In this document: positions 1 to 4,777 of the stretch, in pieces
Numbering within the stretch: the stretch's first letter is position 1
Layout: every line of letters starts with the position of its first letter
NCBI GenBank assembly: GCA_947626405.1
Contig: CANQSE010000159.1
Span: forward strand, 1-5,141
Source of the DNA: an uncultured Acetatifactor sp.
GTDB taxonomy: Bacteria; Bacillota; Clostridia; Lachnospirales; Lachnospiraceae
DNA length: 5,141 bases
Reading direction: 5' to 3'
The notes under the pieces: generated by a model
What the model was told of the DNA's origin: nothing
The model's input: only the letters and a program-made list of their open reading frames with translations
Database searches by the model: none
Translations under genes and position numbers: made by a program

Positions 1-1079
1 GGCGGTTTTGTATATGGTTCTCATCCGCTCTGCGGAAAAAAGCGGGCAAAATCTACAATTACCTGATCCATGCCGATCTTGACAGGAAAAGCCGCCGGAT
101 TATAGCCGCGCTTGTCTGTGTCAACGCGCTTGCCGTCATTGCCGCCTGTATCGCCGTGCCGTTTGGCCTTGTGCTTGCGGCTGTCTATTCCGTGTGCCTC
201 TATGTGATTGCAGGGAAATACGTATCCGATCTCAACAGGCGCTACAAGCTGCTTATCAAGGCGCTTGACGGTATGGCGGAGGGCGGCTTTAATGTGCCGA
301 TGGACGAGGACATGGGACCGTTTGAGCCTTTAAAGCCTAGACTTTACAAGATTCAGAGCGGTTTTAAAAAGGCTGTGGACGAGGAGGTAAAGAGCCAGCG
401 CATGAAGGCGGAGCTGATAACAAACGTGTCTCATGACTTAAAGACGCCTCTTACCGCCATTATTACCTACGTAAACCTCCTTAAGGAGCAGTCGACTGAC
501 TCCGAAAAACAGCGCGAGTATCTCGATACGCTTGAGAGGAAATCCTTCAGACTGAAAGCGCTGATTGAGGATCTGTTTGAGGTCAGCAAGGCAAATTCCG
601 GAAACGTTACGCTTAATCTTGTTCCGGTTGACATCCTGAACCTTATAAAGCAGGTTAAGCTCGAAATGCAGGATAAGCTTGACGAAGCCGGACTTGACAT
701 ACGCGTCAACCTTCCGGACGAAAAAATTTTTCTCTCCCTTGACAGCCAGAAAACCTACAGAATATATGAGAATCTTTTTTCAAACGTCGCAAAGTACGCG
801 ATGAAGGGCACAAGGGTTTATGTGAATGCAATCATAAAGGATGACACAGTCGTCATAATAATTAAAAATATTTCCCAGCAGGAAATAAGGGCCGATGCAC
901 AGGAGCTTATGGAACGCTTCGTGCGCGGCGACCAGTCCAGGAACACTGAGGGAAGCGGCCTTGGCCTTGCAATTGCAAAGAGCTTTGCCGAGCTTCAGGG
1001 CGGGAGCCTTAATATAGAGATTGACGGTGATTTGTTCAAGGCGTCCACAACTTGGAAAAACGGGTTTAAAACGGCGTGA
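1..1079 (+). CDS. Sensor histidine kinase, C-terminal part (5' end outside window)
   Basis: Membrane-bound two-component sensor kinase. It should autophosphorylate a histidine and pass the phosphate to a response regulator not present here. The frame is open from the first complete codon at base 3, so the gene starts before the window; the GTG at 156 falls inside the membrane region and is unlikely to be the start. Bases about 105-215 encode two closely spaced hydrophobic helices, followed by a linker. The HisKA H-box is NVSHDLKTPLTAI, with the phospho-accepting His at bases 432-434. The HATPase part shows an N-box (ENLFSNVAKYA), an F-box-like RFVRGD and a G2 box (GSGLGLAIAKS). The usual DxGxG G1 motif is absent; its place is taken by IIIKNIS. 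The gene stops at 1077-1079 and is 94 bp from the lipid operon, which appears to have its own promoter. The signal sensed is unknown. Kinase assignment is secure; subfamily is not. Confidence 0.93.
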   Translation, partial: RFCIWFSSALRKKAGKIYNYLIHADLDRKSRRIIAALVCVNALAVIAACIAVPFGLVLAAVYSVCLYVIAGKYVSDLNRRYKLLIKALDGMAEGGFNVPMDEDMGPFEPLKPRLYKIQSGFKKAVDEEVKSQRMKAELITNVSHDLKTPLTAIITYVNLLKEQSTDSEKQREYLDTLERKSFRLKALIEDLFEVSKANSGNVTLNLVPVDILNLIKQVKLEMQDKLDEAGLDIRVNLPDEKIFLSLDSQKTYRIYENLFSNVAKYAMKGTRVYVNAIIKDDTVVIIIKNISQQEIRADAQELMERFVRGDQSRNTEGSGLGLAIAKSFAELQGGSLNIEIDGDLFKASTTWKNGFKTA

Positions 1080-1122
1080 CGCGGCTGCCTTTATTTGGTC
1101 ACTGATCTTATTACAGCAGGAA

Positions 1123-1148
1123 TTGACAGAAAAAAATTTCTGTGTCAA
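1123..1148. repeat. Imperfect inverted repeat spanning the promoter (possible operator)
   Basis: The left arm TTGACAGAAA (1123-1132) pairs with the right arm TTTCTGTGTCAA (1137-1148) as 10 bp around an AAAA loop, with a 2-nt bulge in the right arm. The dyad runs from the -35 hexamer into the -10 hexamer. This placement suits an operator for a repressor. As RNA it would be a weak, AT-rich hairpin followed by no T-run, so a terminator for the kinase gene is less likely. The base pairing is seen directly; the function is inferred. Confidence 0.5.
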
Positions 1149-1151
1149 AAT
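1123..1151 (+). promoter_or_regulatory. Probable sigma-A promoter of the lipid operon
   Basis: A perfect -35 TTGACA (1123-1128) is followed after 17 bp by CAAAAT (1146-1151, 4/6 match to TATAAT) preceded by TG-N (1143-1145), an extended -10. Transcription would start near 1158, leaving a very short leader that begins at the ribosome binding site AAAGGAG (1157-1163). It is the only strong promoter-like sequence in the gap between the kinase and the PAP2 gene. Prediction from sequence only; the weak -10 and very short leader lower confidence. Confidence 0.55.
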
Positions 1152-1173
1152 AGAGCAAAGGAGATAGAATAAT

Positions 1174-1839
1174 GTGAAAAAGCTATTGCTGAAAATAATG
1201 CCTTTATATTCATGGATTCTTTTGATTGTCATACTGTCCGTGAATCATCTGGCATATTTTGATTCGAGACTCATTACCTCAGGGCTTACTCACCACAGCA
1301 TTGCTCTTTCGCTTGACGAAAAGCTGCCGTTTGTACCTGTATTCATCATATTTTACGTGCTTGCCTACGTACAGTGGACGATAGGGTTTGTGGTGATTGC
1401 AAGAGGGGAGAAGGACATAGTCTTCAAGGTTTTTATAGGGGAGCTGATAGCGAAGTTCATCGCTTTTTTGTGCTTTGTGATTTATCCTACGACTATGGAG
1501 GGGCTGCGCCCGAGCGTGGAGACACTGCAGGGGCGCGGGTTTTTGTGCAGCCTGACTGCCCTTGTATATTCGCTTGATACTCCGGATAATCTCTTTCCTT
1601 CAATTCACTGCCTTGAGAGCTGGGTTTGTCTGCGGGGCGCTCTGATGATAAAAAAGCTTCCCGCATGGTACAAGGTGTCAATGCTTGTTATGACGCTTCT
1701 TGTGTTTGCTTCCACAGTCCTGGTGCGTCAGCATGTGCTTCTGGACATAGCGGGAGGAGTGGCGGCCTTTGAGGCGGGTTTGTTCATTTCGCGCCGTATA
1801 GTGGAAAAAGCCGGTAAAGTGAGGACTGCTGGGACATGA
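1174..1839 (+). CDS. PAP2-superfamily membrane phosphatase/phosphotransferase
   Basis: A 221-residue integral membrane protein with about six hydrophobic segments (roughly residues 8-28, 52-75, 83-104, 122-134, 166-183 and 190-206). The PAP2 signature is present in order: RP at 112-113, PSIH at 142-145, and STVLVRQHVLLD at 180-191 with His187 and Asp191 as the likely catalytic pair. The FPSIH and HxxxDIAGG wording is closer to the Aur1/inositolphosphotransferase-like branch than to soluble acid phosphatases. It could dephosphorylate a lipid phosphate (phosphatidate, PGP or undecaprenyl-PP) or transfer a headgroup; sequence does not decide. The GTG start at 1174 is chosen for its spacing, 10 nt after AAAGGAG (1157-1163); the next in-frame ATG (1198) has no such site. 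First gene of the operon, overlapping the next gene by 4 bp (ATGA). Fold assignment is strong, substrate unknown. Confidence 0.88.
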   Translation: MKKLLLKIMPLYSWILLIVILSVNHLAYFDSRLITSGLTHHSIALSLDEKLPFVPVFIIFYVLAYVQWTIGFVVIARGEKDIVFKVFIGELIAKFIAFLCFVIYPTTMEGLRPSVETLQGRGFLCSLTALVYSLDTPDNLFPSIHCLESWVCLRGALMIKKLPAWYKVSMLVMTLLVFASTVLVRQHVLLDIAGGVAAFEAGLFISRRIVEKAGKVRTAGT

Positions 1840-2882
1840 ACAAGTGGAAAATCTGGTGGGGGCTGTTTTTTATTGCCCTTGCCTTTCTTACCGTCTGGGC
1901 GGTGATATCAAACAGCAAGTGTTTTTCCTTTGAACTTCTGAAAGACGCGTTAAAATCTTCGTCGGCGGGCTGGATGGCCGCGGCGCTTGTGAGCATGCTT
2001 GGATTTATACTGTTTGAAGGACTGGCGCTTGTCTGCATACTGAAAGCCTTTGGCTTTTCTGTAAAGCCCGGCAGGGGATTTCTGTATTCGTCGGCGGACA
2101 TTTATTTTTCCGCGATCACCCCGTCGGCTACGGGCGGACAGCCGGCCAGTGCCTATTTTATGATGAAGGATAAAATACCGGGGCCTGTGGTGACTATATC
2201 GCTTTTGTCAAACCTGATCCTTTATACGTTTGCACTGGCGATTGTGGGAATGGCGGGTTTTATTTTAAAGCCGGGGATTTTTCTGGATTTTCATCTGCCG
2301 GGAAGATTGTTTATCGTGTTTGGGTACCTGATCCTGCTTGGACTGACGCTTATATTTTATCTCCTTATTGCAAAACCGCGGTTCCTTGAAAAAATATGCA
2401 CTTTTTTCCTCAGGCTTGGGAAAAAGCTGCGGATTGTGCGCAACGAGGAGAAGCTGAGCCGCAGGCTTAAGGAATCCATGGAGGAATACGGTAAATGCTC
2501 GGATATGATGGCGGAACATAAAATTATGTTCGTAAAGGCGTTTATCCTGAATCTGTTGCAGAGAGTGTCGCAGATATCGGTGACGGCGTTTGTCTATCTG
2601 GCGTTTGGAGGGGATCCGGCGCTTGCTCCGGATATCTGGATTCTTCAGAGCTTTGTCGCTATCGGCACCTTCAGCGTACCGATTCCGGGAGGAATGGGAG
2701 TCGCCGACTATCTGATGCTTGACGGGTTCAAATCGCTGATGGGTGAGGCGCAGGCCGTGAATCTGGAGCTTACAAGCAGAGGGCTGTCATTTTACGTATG
2801 TATGTTCATAAGCGCCGTTACCGTTCTTGCGGGAGCGATATACTGGATGAGGAGAGGGAAGAAAAATGATAGGAATATTTGA
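1836..2882 (+). CDS. Flippase-like integral membrane protein (LPG_synthase_TM / UPF0104 family)
   Basis: A 348-residue polytopic membrane protein matching the lysylphosphatidylglycerol synthase transmembrane-domain family. Visible family motifs are ITPSATGGQPASAYFM (about residues 94-109) and PIPGGMGVADYLM (about 281-293), with some seven or eight hydrophobic segments and a charged cytoplasmic stretch near residues 192-228. The C-terminal aminoacyl-transferase domain of MprF is missing, so this is a stand-alone TM domain and should not be called LPG synthase. In MprF this domain moves lipid across the bilayer; a lipid-transport role here is inferred from that family and from the lipid-synthesis neighbours. 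The start ATG overlaps the PAP2 stop (ATGA), with GAGGA at 1821-1825 as a modest ribosome binding site, so translation is probably coupled. The 3' end overlaps pssA by 17 bp. Confidence 0.87.
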   Translation: MNKWKIWWGLFFIALAFLTVWAVISNSKCFSFELLKDALKSSSAGWMAAALVSMLGFILFEGLALVCILKAFGFSVKPGRGFLYSSADIYFSAITPSATGGQPASAYFMMKDKIPGPVVTISLLSNLILYTFALAIVGMAGFILKPGIFLDFHLPGRLFIVFGYLILLGLTLIFYLLIAKPRFLEKICTFFLRLGKKLRIVRNEEKLSRRLKESMEEYGKCSDMMAEHKIMFVKAFILNLLQRVSQISVTAFVYLAFGGDPALAPDIWILQSFVAIGTFSVPIPGGMGVADYLMLDGFKSLMGEAQAVNLELTSRGLSFYVCMFISAVTVLAGAIYWMRRGKKNDRNI

Positions 2883-3558
2883 TTACACTGTCTGGCTGAC
2901 GTATCTGTCGTTGATATCGGGTACTTTGGGAATTATGATATCCCTGCACCGGTACGGTCATCCTTACATAGGCGTTTTTTTCCTGATGATATGCGGTCTC
3001 TGCGACGCCTTTGACGGAAAGGTCGCAAGGACAAAAAAGGACAGGTCCGATTTTCAGAAAAAATTCGGTGTCCAGATTGACTCGCTCTCCGATCTGGTGG
3101 CGTTCGGCGTACTTCCTCCCTGTATCGGCAACGCGATGATGAGAATTTCGTCGATCATATCAGACGTTCCCACCATACACAGGGGAGAGCATTTTAAATT
3201 CCCGGGCGAGATTTTTCTGTACGCAATTATGATTTTTTACACTCTCGCAGCAATGATAAGACTTGCATATTACAATGTTACTGAGGAGGAGAGACAGAAT
3301 AAGGAGAGCGGCGCGAGAAAGTTTTTTACTGGTCTGCCCGTGACCTCGTCCGCGCTGATTTTTCCCACCGTCCTTTTGTTTCAGTATCTGATTCCGAAGG
3401 ATATAACAATTGTGTATTTTATCGTCATGCTCTTTACGGCGGTCTTCTTTGTCTCAAAAATACCGGTGAAAAAGCCGGGACTTCGCGGAATCCTGATCAT
3501 GGTCGCAGTGGGCTTTGCGGAGTTTATAATTCTTGGGCTCAGACTGGCGGGAATATGA
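2866..3558 (+). CDS. pssA: Phosphatidylserine synthase (CDP-diacylglycerol-serine O-phosphatidyltransferase)
   Basis: A 230-residue membrane enzyme of the CDP-alcohol phosphatidyltransferase family. It joins CDP-diacylglycerol and L-serine to give phosphatidylserine and CMP. The full metal/CDP-binding signature is present: Asp47, Asp50-Gly51, Ala54-Arg55, Gly68, Asp72 and Asp76 (DAFDGKVAR ... GVQIDSLSD). The motifs RLAYYNV (about 132-138) and TGLPVTSSA (about 155-163) favour the serine-using branch over PGP or cardiolipin synthases. Hydrophobic helices fill most of the remainder. The ATG at 2866 lies inside the end of the flippase gene, after GAGGAG (2848-2853). The decarboxylase that consumes its product is the next gene, 19 bp downstream, which strongly supports the serine specificity. 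Confidence 0.93.
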   Translation: MIGIFDYTVWLTYLSLISGTLGIMISLHRYGHPYIGVFFLMICGLCDAFDGKVARTKKDRSDFQKKFGVQIDSLSDLVAFGVLPPCIGNAMMRISSIISDVPTIHRGEHFKFPGEIFLYAIMIFYTLAAMIRLAYYNVTEEERQNKESGARKFFTGLPVTSSALIFPTVLLFQYLIPKDITIVYFIVMLFTAVFFVSKIPVKKPGLRGILIMVAVGFAEFIILGLRLAGI

Positions 3559-3563
3559 CAAAA

Positions 3564-3570
3564 AAGGAGG
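3564..3570 (+). promoter_or_regulatory. Ribosome binding site that fixes the psd start
   Basis: AAGGAGG lies 7 nt before the ATG at 3578 and just after the pssA stop (3556-3558). It selects this ATG over the in-frame TTG at 3533, which would overlap pssA by 26 bp and has no ribosome binding site. Confidence 0.85.
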
Positions 3571-3577
3571 CTGGCTC

Positions 3578-4426
3578 ATGGAGGCTCCTGTGAAGCCGGA
3601 AAAAGACGGCAGGGCGCTTGAATTTTTATATTCTCATGCGACGGGAAGAATTGTTCTGCGTATTTTGTGCTCACGCTCACTTTCACGCGCCGCAGGAAAA
3701 TTTCTTGATTCACGTTTTTCAAGGGTGCTGATCGGACCCTTTGCGAGACACTTCGGTATCTCTCTGGAGGAATGTAAAAAGCGGGATTTTTACTGTTTTA
3801 ACGATTTTTTCTGCAGGGAGTTAAAAGACGGCGCACGCCCCGTGGACATGGCGGGGGATTCGCTTATCGCCCCCTGCGACGGGCTTATGAGCGCGTACAG
3901 GATCAGACGCGATACGGTGTTTCCGGTAAAGCAGAGCAGGTATACGGTAAAATCGCTTCTTGCGCAGGATGCGCTCCACAGGGAATTTCAGGACGGAATA
4001 TGTCTGGTGTTCAGGCTCTGCGTCAATCATTATCACAGATATTGCTATATCGACGACGGCGTAAAGGGAGAGAATCATTTTGTGAGCGGCAGGCTCCACA
4101 CCGTCCGCCCCGTTGCCCTTAAAAAAGTCCCCGTGTTTGTGGAAAACAGCAGGGAATATACGGTGATAGATACCGATCATTTTGGAAAGGTCGTTCAGAT
4201 GGAGGTAGGGGCAATGCTTGTGGGAAAGATCCTTAATTATCACGGCGCCGGCAGAGTGCGCAGGGGGCGTGAGAAGGGAAGGTTCATGTACGGAGGATCT
4301 ACCGTCATTATTCTTCTGAAAAAGGACGCCGCAAGGCTGCCGCAGTCGGTATTCAGCCAGACGGCCGCCGGGATGGAAATTCCCGTTAAGATGGGTGAGA
4401 GGATCGGCACGGCAGTACAGGACTGA
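3578..4426 (+). CDS. psd: Phosphatidylserine decarboxylase proenzyme
   Basis: A 282-residue pyruvoyl-dependent enzyme that converts phosphatidylserine to phosphatidylethanolamine at the membrane surface. The proenzyme cleaves itself at the GST motif: YGGST at about 238-242, cut expected between Gly240 and Ser241. This gives a beta chain of about 240 residues and an alpha chain of about 42 whose Ser241 becomes the pyruvoyl group. Other family features are the early YCFNDFFCRELK block (72-83), APCDG with Asp101, HYHRYC (151-156) with His153, and QMEVGAMLVGKI (207-218). The position of the second His in the E. coli HRVH motif is Cys156 here. The ATG at 3578 is preceded by a strong ribosome binding site; a longer TTG form adds 15 residues of no family character. 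Last gene of the operon: the stop at 4424-4426 is followed almost at once by the inverted-repeat element. Confidence 0.94.
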   Translation: MEAPVKPEKDGRALEFLYSHATGRIVLRILCSRSLSRAAGKFLDSRFSRVLIGPFARHFGISLEECKKRDFYCFNDFFCRELKDGARPVDMAGDSLIAPCDGLMSAYRIRRDTVFPVKQSRYTVKSLLAQDALHREFQDGICLVFRLCVNHYHRYCYIDDGVKGENHFVSGRLHTVRPVALKKVPVFVENSREYTVIDTDHFGKVVQMEVGAMLVGKILNYHGAGRVRRGREKGRFMYGGSTVIILLKKDAARLPQSVFSQTAAGMEIPVKMGERIGTAVQD

Positions 4427-4427
4427 G

Positions 4428-4625
4428 GTAACAGTTCAGCCACTTCGTTGTATTCAGCCCGGTATTACCGATGTTCTCCTGACAGACCGTGCGTGCACGT
4501 CGGCACCTGGCGAGGTACTTTCGAGCCTGGTGTCCGTTACGTGCTAAGCCGAGCGAAAGCGCGTCTGTCGGGAGAAGCATCGGTAGTACCGGGCGTGACT
4601 TGCAGGTGAAAGGCTGAACTGTTAC
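4428..4625. repeat. 198-nt inverted-repeat element with strong predicted RNA/DNA fold
   Basis: Outer arms GTAACAGTTCAGCC (4428-4441) and GGCTGAACTGTTAC (4612-4625) are perfect inverted repeats. Inside them, 4458-4487 pairs with 4563-4593 as a 30-bp stem broken only by a bulged G at 4577, with two G-U wobbles (4465/4586 and 4480/4570). Nested within are 4495-4507 pairing with 4529-4544 (13 bp with T and TT bulges) and a GC-GAAA-GC mini-hairpin at 4553-4560. TTCAGCC occurs twice on the left (4435-4441 and 4453-4459), so the right arm could pair with either copy. No convincing protein is encoded. It could be a small non-autonomous mobile repeat, a structured RNA, or both, and may also act as the 3' boundary of the lipid operon. 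I recall similar TTCAGCC/GGCTGAA intergenic palindromes in Lachnospiraceae, but that is unverified. The folding is seen directly; function is unknown. Confidence 0.75.
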
Positions 4626-4675
4626 GGGCTGAGCGGTCTTTCGCGTGTTGAGGTATAGCCAAAGGTAAAGGTTTG

Positions 4676-4684
4676 TGGTATACT
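4676..4684 (+). promoter_or_regulatory. Possible extended -10 promoter for leuC
   Basis: TG-G-TATACT (4676-4684) fits an extended -10 element, with the hexamer TATACT at 4679-4684. There is no recognisable -35 at 16-18 bp upstream; TTGAGG at 4648-4653 is 25 bp away, too far. A start near 4691 would place the two downstream hairpins at the beginning of the leuC leader. Weak prediction. Confidence 0.35.
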
Positions 4685-4688
4685 TATG

Positions 4689-4702
4689 CCGTGGGAACAC
4701 GG
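4689..4702 (+). other. Small GNRA-type hairpin in the leuC leader
   Basis: CCGTG (4689-4693) and CACGG (4698-4702) form a perfect 5-bp stem closed by a GGAA tetraloop. It lies just downstream of the possible extended -10, so it would sit at or near the 5' end of a leuC transcript. Role unknown; it could stabilise the 5' end or be part of a regulatory fold. Confidence 0.45.
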
Positions 4703-4716
4703 AAATCAAAGAGGAA

Positions 4717-4742
4717 AGCCCGTTGGCTTCGGACAATGGGCT
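4717..4742 (+). terminator. Terminator-like hairpin in the leuC leader (possible attenuator)
   Basis: AGCCCGTTG (4717-4725) pairs with CAATGGGCT (4734-4742) as 9 bp with one G-U, capped by a C-UUCG-G loop (4727-4732). It follows an A-rich run and precedes GTTCACTGTTTC, which is only moderately T-rich, so efficiency as an intrinsic terminator is doubtful. Its left arm can also form a competing hairpin, AAGCC (4716-4720) with GGCTT (4725-4729). It lies 35 bp before the leuC start, where leucine-gene attenuators commonly sit, but I see no leader peptide rich in leucine codons. Confidence 0.4.
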
Positions 4743-4777
4743 GTTCACTGTTTCAGGAAAGGACGGAAGCATAGAAT

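Noticed and set aside
156..158. GTG at 156 as the histidine kinase start.
   Set aside because: The frame is open to the window edge and this GTG lies in the middle of a hydrophobic helix pair, with no ribosome binding site before it.
780..1232. Minus-strand open frame of 150 codons opposite the kinase 3' end and the promoter gap.
   Set aside because: Antisense to the conserved HATPase region and across the operon promoter; no family resemblance or ribosome binding site.
3533..3577. TTG at 3533 as the psd start.
   Set aside because: It overlaps pssA and lacks a ribosome binding site, while the ATG at 3578 has AAGGAGG at ideal spacing.
4582..4594. GGTAGTACCGGGC resembles the T-box core GGTGGTACCGCG, plausible ahead of a leucine biosynthesis gene.
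   Set aside because: It lies within the right strand of the 30-bp stem and belongs to that palindrome. No T-box stem I, specifier loop or following terminator with a T-run is seen, and it is almost 200 bp upstream of leuC.
4386..4772. Minus-strand open frame of 128 codons across the psd 3' end and the repeat element.
   Set aside because: It arises from palindromic DNA and the antisense of psd, has no ribosome binding site or recognisable domain, and ends inside the leuC leader.
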